Shown: positions 1-6,601 of the stretch, one piece after another
How the letters are laid out: every line of letters starts with the position of its first letter
Position numbering within the stretch: position 1 is the first letter of the stretch
From: Chloroflexota bacterium
GTDB taxonomy: Bacteria > Chloroflexota > Limnocylindria > Limnocylindrales > CSP1-4
Direction: 5' to 3'
Assembly: GCA_021786915.1 (NCBI GenBank)
Contig: JAJYMP010000783.1
Coordinates: 1-8,540, forward strand
Length of the DNA stretch: 8,540 nucleotides
Made by a program: the position numbers and the translations under genes
The notes under the pieces: model-generated
What the model saw: the letters and a program-made list of their open reading frames with translations, nothing else
Told to the model about the DNA's origin: nothing
Database searches by the model: none

Positions 1-2
1 CC

Positions 3-656
3 GGCGGCCGCGTCGCCTACGACGTGGACCACCCGACGTCGCAGTTCCCGGCTGGGTCCGCGATCCGCATCCGCTCGCTGTCAGGCGGCACGCTGGAGCG
101 CACGATCGACACCCAGAGCCAGGTCGAGCGTCTTGCCCTCTCCGCGTCATCGGTCGCCTGGACCGAGTCACCCAACGCCGACGCCCCGGGCGGGCCGACC
201 CAGTGGCGAGTGATGCGTGCGCCGCTGGCGAGCGGGGCGGCAAGCACCGTCGCCCTTGGGACGCTCGGGCAGAGCTGGTTCGGGCCGCCCCTGTACCTCG
301 TGCTCGACGGCGACGCGGTGGTCGTCGCGGAGGGAGGCGCCGGGACGAACGCGGGCGCGACGCTGCGTGTGCAGGGGGGCTCGCTCGAGGTCCTGAACCC
401 CGACAGCGCCGTGAGCTGCGTGCCGCTCGCGGCGAGCTCGGGCATGGTGATCCTTCGCTGCGGGACCGAGGGTCGCAACGACGGCATCACGGCCTGGAGC
501 GCGGCGTCGGGCCTCAGGCTCCTCGCGGGCACACCGACCCCGAACATCTGGAGCGAGCAGCTCGGCGACGGCTGGTTCGCCTGGCAGAGCTACGACACCA
601 CGGGCACGAAGCTCGGAATCTCGGCGCTCCCGCTGAGCGCGCTCGCCGGCCAATAG
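3..656 (+). CDS. C-terminal part of a propeller-like hypothetical protein (5' end outside window)
   Basis: The reading frame is open from the first complete codon at base 3 and ends at TAG 654-656. The visible 217 residues are a C-terminal fragment, because the frame shows no clear ribosome binding site at the internal GTG (base 24) and continues upstream of the window. The residues alternate short beta-strand-like stretches with Gly/Asp/Ser turns: AIRIRSLSGG near the start, then LYLVLDGDAVVVAEGG, GMVILRCGTEGRNDGITAW and GDGWFAWQSYDTTGTKLGI. This pattern is typical of beta-propeller or TolB/WD40-like repeats in secreted proteins. No catalytic motif is visible and I do not recognise a family. 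It resembles in style the outer half of the large protein at 1413-3710, so it may be the tail of a similar anti-sigma/sensor protein; that is inference. The gene end is secure, the function is not. Confidence 0.7.
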   Translation, partial: GGRVAYDVDHPTSQFPAGSAIRIRSLSGGTLERTIDTQSQVERLALSASSVAWTESPNADAPGGPTQWRVMRAPLASGAASTVALGTLGQSWFGPPLYLVLDGDAVVVAEGGAGTNAGATLRVQGGSLEVLNPDSAVSCVPLAASSGMVILRCGTEGRNDGITAWSAASGLRLLAGTPTPNIWSEQLGDGWFAWQSYDTTGTKLGISALPLSALAGQ

Positions 657-662
657 CCGAGC

Positions 663-696
663 GGCACCGTCCTCCGGGTGGCGCGCCAGCGGTGCC
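663..696 (+). terminator. weak stem-loop downstream of the first gene
   Basis: GGCACCG (663-669) pairs with CGGTGCC (690-696) across a 20-base loop that contains a 10-bp perfect palindrome, TGGCGCGCCA (679-688). It starts 6 bases after the TAG stop, where a terminator would be expected, but no run of T follows. In this GC-rich DNA a 7-bp stem can occur by chance, so this is only a possible terminator. Confidence 0.22.
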
Positions 697-703
697 AGCC
701 CAT

Positions 704-731
704 CAGCAAGTGTTGCGGGACTGTTGATCGG
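704..731 (+). repeat. TIR-like motif upstream of the sigma operon, inverted relative to the copy at 3749-3775
   Basis: CAGCAAGTGTTG (704-715), a 6-base gap, then TGTTGATCGG (722-731). The same two blocks occur on the minus strand at 3775-3764 and 3758-3749 (CAGCAAGTGTTG, 5-base gap, TGTTGATAGG). The two copies therefore lie in opposite orientation on either side of the sigma/anti-sigma pair. The first block also matches the core of the transposon-like ends elsewhere in the window (GGCAGCA-A/G-GTGTTG). It lies about 150 bases before the sigma factor start, so a regulatory site is an alternative. No 8-bp direct repeat flanks the pair, so it is not shown to be a mobile unit. Confidence 0.45.
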
Positions 732-882
732 CGAGGACACTGGAACGGAGCACCTCCCGGCGCGACTGGACGCCGGATCGACCCGCGCCGACGATGACGT
801 CTGACGAAGATTGAACCTTTCGTCGCGCTCGGCAGTCATGTCGGTCACGATGGACGTCATCACGGCGTGGGAGACGAGGCAC

Positions 883-1416
883 ATGGCGACCCTGGATCGC
901 GCGGCTGCCCCGGGGGAGCGTGAGGCCGCGTTCGCACGCCTGGCGGAGACGCAGCTCGACGCGGCCTATCACCTGGCCACCTTCATCCTCGTCGGCGACC
1001 GGGCCGAGGCCGAGGACGCCGTGCACGACGCGGCGCTGCGGGCCTGGGAGCACCTCGGCGAGGTCCGCGATCCGGCCCGCTTCGAGGCGTGGTTCACGCG
1101 CATCGTCGTGAACGTCTGCCGGGATCGCATCGCCGGCCGTCGCACGCGACCCGTCACGCTGGCCGACCCGGACCCTGGCGCAGCGCCCGACCACGCCGAC
1201 GCCTTCGCCCGCTCCGACGCGCTCGAGCAGGCCATGCGCTCGCTCTCAGCGGACCAGCGCATCGTGATCGGCCTGCGCTTCGTCGAGGACCGCTCGATCG
1301 AGGAGATCGCCCTGCGCACCGGCGAACGACCGGGCACGGTCAAGAGCCGGCTCCACTACGCCCTGCGCGCGCTGCGCGCCGCGCTCGAGGCGGACGCGCG
1401 GGAGGTCGTCCCATGA
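883..1416 (+). CDS. ECF-type RNA polymerase sigma-70 family factor
   Basis: A 177-residue protein, the usual size for an extracytoplasmic-function sigma factor: only regions 2 and 4 are present. Region 2 spans about residues 20-85 (LRAWEHLGEVRDPARFEAWF, then TRIVVNVCRDRIAGRR) and would bind core polymerase and the -10 element. A short acidic/proline linker follows (about 88-112). Region 4 spans about 115-168 (LSADQRIVIGLRFVEDRSIE, then EIALRTGERPGTVKSRLHYA), with the helix-turn-helix that reads the -35 element. I chose ATG 883 because GGGAGACGAGG lies just upstream and the protein then begins directly before region 2. The frame is open back to TTG 811, with ATGs at 838 and 850, but these add residues unlike the family. 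The stop TGA overlaps the next gene's ATG by 4 bases, so the two are translationally coupled. That next gene is the likely membrane-bound regulator. Its regulon cannot be told from the sequence; I saw no convincing autoregulated ECF promoter. Confidence 0.9.
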   Translation: MATLDRAAAPGEREAAFARLAETQLDAAYHLATFILVGDRAEAEDAVHDAALRAWEHLGEVRDPARFEAWFTRIVVNVCRDRIAGRRTRPVTLADPDPGAAPDHADAFARSDALEQAMRSLSADQRIVIGLRFVEDRSIEEIALRTGERPGTVKSRLHYALRALRAALEADAREVVP

Positions 1417-3710
1417 ACGACGAGCAGTTCGAGCAGCGCGTGCGCGACGCGGCCCGCCGGATCGCGGACGCCGACCGGCCCGCGCCGGGGTCGCTGCACG
1501 CCCGGGTGGCAGGCATCCCGGCCGAGCATCTCCACGCCGTGGTCGGCCGACGCTGGTTCGGTGGGGGCCTGCGCCTCGCCGGAGCGGCGCTCGCCCTCGT
1601 CATCCTCGCCGTCGCGGTCGCGCTCCTCGCCTCGACGCTCCCGCGCAACAACGCGCTCGTGCCGGGCACGTCGAGCATCCCGAGCCCCTCACCCTCTCCC
1701 ATCGCGTCGCCCGCCGCGCCCGCCTCGCGAGCGCCGGGCGCGGTCGCACTGCCCGACGGGCTGACGAACCGCGCCTGGGTCGAGATGGGTCCGACTGAGG
1801 CCGCGCCGCCCTATGCCGCCGGCATGCTCGACGACAGCGCGCACCTCGAGCTGCCGGCCAACGAGCGTCCGCTCGGGGTGAGCGGCAACCTCGTCGTGTC
1901 GCTCGTCAGCCTCGGAGCGACCGGGAAGGACGAGCTGATCGTGCGCGACGTCACCGCCGGGGCCGTCGTGTCGCGCGCCGCGGTCCCCGCCCAGGTCGTG
2001 CCGACCGCGGTCGCGATGGCGCCGGACACGCTGTATTTCCTCGTGCAATCAGGTCCCGCCCTCGCTAACCCGGCCGTCTATCGGCTCGACCTGTCCACCG
2101 GGTTCGCAACCCCATTCGCCCTGAACATGCTCGCGAGCGTCCTCGTGGCGAGTCCGAGCGGGCGCACCCTCGTCGCCTGCGGCACCCCGGGCCTGGGGGC
2201 GAGCGCGGTCACGATGATGCGTCCGCTGGCCGGCATCCCGTACGTCCAGTTCTCGGTCCAGGGCATCGCCGTCGCCACGAACGACACGACGCTCATCACG
2301 TACGGCGGCCACACGCTCTACGGCTACTCGTTTGCGACCAGGCGGCTCGCCTGGACGATCCCCGACGTCCTGTTCGACCGCGGCTATGTCACGACCGACG
2401 GGTCGAGCTTCGTCATCCAGACTGGCCTCGATCCGACTTTCACGGGCAACCAGGGGGCCGGCCTCCCGGCCGCGGCCCTGCCCTCGCGCATCGCGATCGT
2501 CAGCTTCGGCGGAGCGCTACGTGAGCTCGTCACGGCGCCCGAAGGCACGCCCGGCTACCACCTCTGGACGCAGGTCTCGAACGATCACGCCGCCGTCCTC
2601 CTCCAGCCCGGCGAGTTCCCCCAGGCGGCGTTCGAGGCCGGCCACGGCACCCTTTCGCCGACCGTGCTCGACCTCGCGACCGCGAAGCTGACACCGCACG
2701 CGTTCACGCTCACGGAGGCTGCGCCCGCTCCCACGGCGACGCCGTCCCCCTCGACGACGCCATCGTTCCCGGTGACAGGGCGTCTCGTCGGACGCACGCC
2801 ACTGCCCTCCACGGCAGGGGGCCCGCTGTGGATCACCGTGGCCGACGGCGCGCCCTGGATCACCCTCGGCGGTGACCCCCAGGGAACGGTCGAACGGATC
2901 GACCCGACGTCCGGGAAGGTCACGGAGACCGTCAAGGTTGGTTTCGCGCCCAGCGCGCTCGCCGCCTACGGGACCTCGCTGTGGGTCACCAACAGCACGG
3001 GTGCCAGCGCCCATCCGCCGGGCCCATACGTGAACACCGTCCAGCGCATTGACACCACGACGGGTCACATCCTCGCGACCGTGCCGCTCGAGCTGCCCGG
3101 CCAACTCGTCGCCGACGGGTCAGGCGCGTGGGTCGTCAGCGCCCAGCACTCCCTCGTCCACGTCTCGCCGACCGGCCAGATGCTGGGGAGCGTCGTGCTG
3201 GCGTCGGGTTCGCCCAGTCAGGATCTTCCGGTGAGCGTGGCGATCGCGGGCGGGCGCATCTGGGTCGTCCTGGCGCACGGCGGAGCTTCGGACGTCACCC
3301 TCGAGGCGATCGATCCCGCGAATCTCAAGATCGTCCTGACGACCGAGGTGGCGCAAGGCCTCGGCTGGCTGGTTGCGACGTCGAATGCTCTCTACGGGGC
3401 GCAGGTCAGCGGCACGACGACGTTCGCCTGGACGCGCATCGATCTGCAGACCGGTCGCGTGACCATGCTCGGCGACCTGCCGGTGCACCCCGCCCAGTTC
3501 GAGGGCGTCGCGGTCACCGCGGACGGGGCGTGGGTGCTCGACCCGGGCGCTCCGCCCGCGCAGACGCCGCGGGTCATCCCCTTCGATCCGATGACGGGGC
3601 GCCAGACCGGTGCCGGCGTGCAGCTGACTGGATCCTTCGGCGACTTCATGGTCGCAAGCGGGCGCGACGTCTGGACGCTCGGCAGCGAAGTCGATCACCT
3701 GCGCTTCTGA
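1413..3710 (+). CDS. membrane-anchored propeller protein, probable anti-sigma factor/sensor
   Basis: A 765-residue protein starting at ATG 1413, with GGAGG (1401-1405) 7 bases upstream and a 4-base ATGA overlap with the sigma factor. Residues 1-50 are cytosolic and charged (MNDEQFEQRVRDAARRIADA), about the size of a minimal anti-sigma domain. Residues 53-76 form one hydrophobic span, followed by a Ser/Pro-rich stalk (SIPSPSPSPIASP). The outer part has two halves joined by another Pro/Thr/Ser linker (about 436-452, TATPSPSTTPS). The first half (about 95-435) is strand-rich and irregular. The second (about 464-765) holds six roughly 45-residue repeats of the type RIDP.TG.v...v followed by a Trp-Val strand (VERIDPTSGKV, VQRIDTTTGHI, TRIDLQTGRV, PFDPMTGRQT), as in YVTN/Vgb-like propellers. 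No HxxxCxxC zinc anti-sigma motif is present. The role as cognate anti-sigma rests on operon order, overlap and topology; the propeller probably senses a ligand or the cell envelope. Confidence 0.85.
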   Translation: MNDEQFEQRVRDAARRIADADRPAPGSLHARVAGIPAEHLHAVVGRRWFGGGLRLAGAALALVILAVAVALLASTLPRNNALVPGTSSIPSPSPSPIASPAAPASRAPGAVALPDGLTNRAWVEMGPTEAAPPYAAGMLDDSAHLELPANERPLGVSGNLVVSLVSLGATGKDELIVRDVTAGAVVSRAAVPAQVVPTAVAMAPDTLYFLVQSGPALANPAVYRLDLSTGFATPFALNMLASVLVASPSGRTLVACGTPGLGASAVTMMRPLAGIPYVQFSVQGIAVATNDTTLITYGGHTLYGYSFATRRLAWTIPDVLFDRGYVTTDGSSFVIQTGLDPTFTGNQGAGLPAAALPSRIAIVSFGGALRELVTAPEGTPGYHLWTQVSNDHAAVLLQPGEFPQAAFEAGHGTLSPTVLDLATAKLTPHAFTLTEAAPAPTATPSPSTTPSFPVTGRLVGRTPLPSTAGGPLWITVADGAPWITLGGDPQGTVERIDPTSGKVTETVKVGFAPSALAAYGTSLWVTNSTGASAHPPGPYVNTVQRIDTTTGHILATVPLELPGQLVADGSGAWVVSAQHSLVHVSPTGQMLGSVVLASGSPSQDLPVSVAIAGGRIWVVLAHGGASDVTLEAIDPANLKIVLTTEVAQGLGWLVATSNALYGAQVSGTTTFAWTRIDLQTGRVTMLGDLPVHPAQFEGVAVTADGAWVLDPGAPPAQTPRVIPFDPMTGRQTGAGVQLTGSFGDFMVASGRDVWTLGSEVDHLRF

Positions 3711-3748
3711 ACAACCTCGCAGGCTGCCGCGGCAGTGTGGGCGCTCGT

Positions 3749-3784
3749 CCTATCAACATCTTCCAACACTTGCTGCCGCACTAA
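3749..3784 (-). repeat. left arm of the insertion-site palindrome, resembling a transposon right end
   Basis: Read on the minus strand from 3784: TTAGTG, then CGGCAGCAAGTGTTGG (3778-3763), then TGTTGATAGG (3758-3749). The 16-bp block matches, with one mismatch and in inverted orientation, CGGCAGCAGGTGTTGG at 8314-8329 on the far side of the transposon. It abuts the left target duplication in the same register as the transposon's real right end: six bases separate the CTGCCG core from the 8-bp TCTCGTTC. It may be half of a host palindrome or the remnant right end of a related element. It lies in the short gap after the propeller gene. Confidence 0.7.
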
Positions 3785-3792
3785 TCTCGTTC
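3785..3792. repeat. left target-site duplication, 8 bp
   Basis: TCTCGTTC immediately before the first base of the left TIR. The identical octamer lies immediately after the last base of the right TIR (8300-8307). Eight-base duplications are usual for IS256/MULE-like and several other DDE families, which agrees with the transposase inside. Confidence 0.9.
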
Positions 3793-3829
3793 AGAGACCG
3801 GCAGGACGTGTTGATTGAGTGGTGGTAAC
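3793..3829 (+). repeat. left terminal inverted repeat
   Basis: A 25-bp perfect match (3793-3817) to the reverse complement of 8275-8299, followed after 4 bases by GTGGTAAC (3822-3829), which recurs in the right end after 3 bases. The conserved inner blocks (GTGTTGATTG and GTGGTAAC) are probably the transposase binding sites, and the outer AGAGACC the cleavage end; that division is inference. Confidence 0.92.
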
Positions 3830-3848
3830 CCCGACGAGATCCCGGGCC

Positions 3849-3876
3849 TTGACCGGCCGATACGAGCCGTTACGCT
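3849..3876 (+). promoter_or_regulatory. candidate sigma-70 type promoter for the cargo membrane gene
   Basis: TTGACC (3849-3854) and TACGCT (3871-3876) are separated by 16 bases and fit a -35/-10 pair of the TTGAC...TANNNT type common in high-GC bacteria. Transcription would begin about 3883-3884, just before or at an ATG (3884), and 21 bases before the preferred ATG 3905. It lies inside the transposon, so the cargo gene would bring its own promoter. Confidence 0.45.
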
Positions 3877-3904
3877 GGCGAGGATGGACCGAGCGAGGCG
3901 GACG

Positions 3905-4810
3905 ATGAGGACCGCGGCACACTCCGACCACCGAGACTTGGCTCCTGTGCCCGTTTGGGTGCGCCCCTTGGCAGGATGGGCGGCCGCCGCCCTCGCCGCG
4001 GCGATCGTGCTGTTGGACCTGATGATGCTGTGGCCTGGCGCTTCCGGGACTGCGTATGTGCTCTCGCTGGCGGCCGGCGTTGCTTCGGATGGGCTGATCG
4101 TCGGCCTCCTCGCACTCGTGCTGCTCCGTCCGGTCGGGCTCCGCTCCGCCGACCGCGGACTCGTCCTTGGTGCGGTCGTGTTTGCCCTGGCCGTGGTCTA
4201 TCGCGTCGGCATCAACCTGCTCGCGCGGCTCGCCGCACCGAGCGAGCCCACCCTCGCGCTGCCGACCGGACCATACGTGGATCCCTTGGTCGAGTCTGGG
4301 CTCCGCGCGGTTGGAGCCTGGCTCTTGGCGGCAGGCATTGCTCAACTCGTGGGAGCCCGACGGGGCCGTTTGGCCACATGGTCAGGCCCTCAGCTCGCGG
4401 CTGCCGTCAGCGGCATATGTGTGGCCGGACTCATTCTCGCGGCTGCGGCATTCGTGGCACCGGTCACACAGAACCGCGGAGAAGTCCCCTGGGCGCTCGA
4501 GGTGCTTGCCTGGACCGTCCTTGGGGTCGGCGCGCTGACCCGGCCGTTGGTGTCGCGGACCCGCTGGCTCGTCGCGGCCGGCGCGGGTCTCCTGGTTGCG
4601 AGCTCGGCGGTCGCCGCTGTTGATCTCCTTGTCCAAGGCTGGTGGTGGGGACCGGTTCGCGCCTGGTTCCCGGCCCTACTCAACTGGCACGGCGCATACG
4701 TCTATGTCGGCGAGCTCGACTTCCTCGGGTGGGCGGCCCTCTGGCTCGGCCTGGTCGGCCTCACCCTCGCGCCTGGGCCCACTGCCCCGGTCTCCACGCC
4801 CAAGCGCTGA
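3905..4810 (+). CDS. multi-pass integral membrane protein, transposon cargo, function unknown
   Basis: About 301 residues with roughly eight hydrophobic spans. Examples are LAGWAAAALAAAIVLLDLMM near the N-terminus, GLIVGLLALVLL, GLVLGAVVFALAVVY, VGAWLLAAGIAQLVG, GICVAGLILAAAAFVA, VLAWTVLGVGALT, LLVASSAVAAVDLLV and WAALWLGLVGLTLA. The loops are short and partly basic (RPLVSRTRW), and the tail ends in PVSTPKR. I recognise no family, transport motif or catalytic residue. Start ATG 3905 has GAGG six bases upstream. ATG 3884 is an alternative that could be leaderless, because it falls at the predicted transcription start; the frame is open back to 3815, inside the left end. The gene lies wholly inside the element and converges on the exonuclease gene. 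It could be an immunity, fitness or mere passenger function; nothing in the sequence decides. Confidence 0.75.
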   Translation: MRTAAHSDHRDLAPVPVWVRPLAGWAAAALAAAIVLLDLMMLWPGASGTAYVLSLAAGVASDGLIVGLLALVLLRPVGLRSADRGLVLGAVVFALAVVYRVGINLLARLAAPSEPTLALPTGPYVDPLVESGLRAVGAWLLAAGIAQLVGARRGRLATWSGPQLAAAVSGICVAGLILAAAAFVAPVTQNRGEVPWALEVLAWTVLGVGALTRPLVSRTRWLVAAGAGLLVASSAVAAVDLLVQGWWWGPVRAWFPALLNWHGAYVYVGELDFLGWAALWLGLVGLTLAPGPTAPVSTPKR

Positions 4811-4945
4811 CCTGGCCCTCGTCCGGCCCAAGGCGCGAGGGCACGAGCGCGGTCCGCCAGACGGCTGGGTTGATCGCCCCATCCCTGTCTCCTTCGCCGT
4901 GCATGCAGGCGATGGCTCCGTCAAGGTTGCGCTCGAGTGCGACAT

Positions 4946-4978
4946 CGGGCGGGGTAGCGACCGGCGTTACCCCGCCCG
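4946..4978. terminator. strong stem-loop between convergent genes, spanning the exonuclease stop codon
   Basis: An 11-bp perfect stem: CGGGCGGGGTA (4946-4956) pairs with TACCCCGCCCG (4968-4978) across an 11-base loop. The minus-strand stop codon TAA (4969-4967) of the exonuclease gene sits at the loop-stem border. It lies between two convergent genes, so it could end transcription or stabilise mRNA 3' ends from both sides. Neither strand has a T-run after it, so classic intrinsic termination is not shown. The rest of the 4811-4966 gap shows nothing I can support. Confidence 0.45.
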
Positions 4979-6601
4979 CAGGAATCTCGGCTGGCGCGTC
5001 GGGCGCTGCGGCGTGAGGGAGTGGTGATGCTCGGTCGGAGGGTGCGTCAGTCGGGCCAGGCGAGCTCCGACCTGAGCCGCACGGATCGCGAGGCTTGACC
5101 ACGCGGGATCAGTGCTCCCGTTCCGGGCGCGCAGGACGCGCCGGCAGTCCCGAAGAGCGGCAACGAGGTCGGTGGGGCGGCCGCCTGCCGACGTGGTGAT
5201 GGCCCGAGCCTCGGCGATGTAGGGGTCGCGGCAGCCCTCCTGGCGCCACACCTGGTCCGTCAGCTGCGCCGCCGTGCCCGCCTCGCCATGCTCCCGGTAG
5301 AAAGCGTGACAGAAGCGGAGCACGGTATCGGCGAGCAAGGGCGCGTTGCAGTGCATGGCCGCGTAGCCGCGCCCCGCGCCCTTGCTCGACGCCGCGACGG
5401 TGGCCGAGCGCGTGTTCCAGAAGGCGACGACCTGGACGCGGTCCGCGCTGATCACGGAGGAGACGAGCCCCGCGCGCCACACGTCAGTGGGACATGGATC
5501 CCCGGCGCGGCAGGCCGGACACTGATCGTGTGCTCCGCAGCGTTCGATCGGGGCCAGGAGGGCCTCGAGCCAGTTGTGCAGGGCTACCGCCACGCCGCGC
5601 TGACCGCGCTGCCCGGTGAGACGCGTGAGCTGGGGCCCTTCGGCTCGCATCGCCTCGATCGTGTCGGGGAGCAACCCCAGCAGCGGCATGAGCGCGCCGA
5701 GCACGGTGGCCGCGCCTGCCTGATCGCCAGCGGCCGCGGCGTCCCGCAGGGCCGCGAGCAGGAGCGTCCGCAGGTGCCGCGGCGGAGCGGCGGCGCTCCG
5801 ACCCGCCAACCCGTCGCAGCGGAGCGAGGCGCACTCGCCGATCCAAGTCCGCCATTGCGCGAACTGCCCTGGGGTCGGCTGCTCGGGCAGGATCTGCCCG
5901 TGGGTCTCGATGTGTGAGGGTGTGACCACGGGTGCCGCAATCTTCGGAGCCCGGGACCGCTCGAGCTGACGTGCCGCCACCATCGAACCCGTGGTCCCGC
6001 CATTGAGCTCGGTGAGCAGCGCGTCGAGGTCGGTGTAGCCGGCCTCCTCGGCTCGCCGCAGGAGCTCGCAGGCGGACTCCGCGGTGGCCGATGCGTCGGC
6101 GAGCGCGTCGTGCGCGGCGTGGTTCTCGATCCCGAGTGTCTCGAGCAGTCGCGTGAGCTTGTGAGAGCGAAGCGACACGCCGGCGAGGCGCACGAGCGGT
6201 CCGGCGGTGTCGAGGATGGGGAGCTCGGGCAGCGGCTCGCCCTTGACCCGCGCGATCTCGTTGCGCAGCACGGGCACGTCGAAACCCGCCCAGTGGGCGG
6301 CCAGCACCACCCGCTCGCGGTTCCGGGCCTCGAGGAGCCGCGCGAACTCCGGGAGCACCTCCGCGAACGTCGGCTCGTCGGCGAGGTGCTCGTCGGTGAG
6401 GTGGTGGATCGTGGTGGTCTTCCGATCTACGGGCACCTCCGGGTTGATGAGCCAGCCGAAACGCTGCTTGATTCCTCCGGCCCGACAGATGGCCACGCCG
6501 AGCGCCACGATGCGATGGGCGTTGCCGGGGGCCACGCACGTCTCGAGGTCGAGCACCACGAGGCGCAGGTTCGCGGGCGGGCCCCACAGCGCGCCGCTCA
6601 C
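4967..6601 (-). CDS. DnaQ-like DEDDh 3'-5' exonuclease with a long unknown C-terminal domain
   Basis: A 544-residue protein starting at GTG 6601, which overlaps the transposase stop by 4 bases (GTGA). GAGGAG lies 11 bases upstream, inside the transposase gene. The N-terminal 175 residues carry a full DEDDh active site: Exo I VVLDLETC (D18, E20), Exo II AAHWAGFDVPVL (D108), and Exo III NHAAHDALADASAT (H164, D169). Such domains remove nucleotides from DNA or RNA 3' ends using two metal ions. Residues 245-544 match no family I recognise. They contain a Cys4 cluster (C355-x5-C361-x2-C364-x5-C370, around RCGAHDQCPACRAGDPCP), which may bind zinc, then a region with further Cys and Trp residues. It is far longer than proofreading epsilon subunits or oligoribonuclease (about 180-250 residues). 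Its place in the transposase operon, inside the TIRs, suggests a role in transposition, end processing or overcoming host defences; this is inference. Confidence 0.88.
   Translation of the reverse strand: MSGALWGPPANLRLVVLDLETCVAPGNAHRIVALGVAICRAGGIKQRFGWLINPEVPVDRKTTTIHHLTDEHLADEPTFAEVLPEFARLLEARNRERVVLAAHWAGFDVPVLRNEIARVKGEPLPELPILDTAGPLVRLAGVSLRSHKLTRLLETLGIENHAAHDALADASATAESACELLRRAEEAGYTDLDALLTELNGGTTGSMVAARQLERSRAPKIAAPVVTPSHIETHGQILPEQPTPGQFAQWRTWIGECASLRCDGLAGRSAAAPPRHLRTLLLAALRDAAAAGDQAGAATVLGALMPLLGLLPDTIEAMRAEGPQLTRLTGQRGQRGVAVALHNWLEALLAPIERCGAHDQCPACRAGDPCPTDVWRAGLVSSVISADRVQVVAFWNTRSATVAASSKGAGRGYAAMHCNAPLLADTVLRFCHAFYREHGEAGTAAQLTDQVWRQEGCRDPYIAEARAITTSAGGRPTDLVAALRDCRRVLRARNGSTDPAWSSLAIRAAQVGARLARLTHPPTEHHHSLTPQRPTRQPRFLRAG

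Noticed and set aside
168..884. Minus-strand frame opposite the first gene and intergenic region
   Set aside because: It runs antisense to the propeller-like coding frame and is dominated by Arg/Ala, so it is a shadow.
1089..1412. N-terminal extension of the propeller protein into the sigma factor gene
   Set aside because: The extension is the Arg/Pro-rich second frame of the sigma gene. ATG 1413 has a good ribosome site and a coupled overlap.
3724..3735. Perfect 12-bp palindrome CTGCCGCGGCAG after the propeller gene
   Set aside because: It has no loop and no T-run, and could arise by chance at this GC content. I list it only as a weak possible operator.
695..3784. A complete transposon carrying the sigma operon
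   Set aside because: The inverted repeats are partial, the 8 bases before the inferred left end (CAGCGGTG) do not match TCTCGTTC, and there is no transposase inside. It is kept only as a hypothesis.
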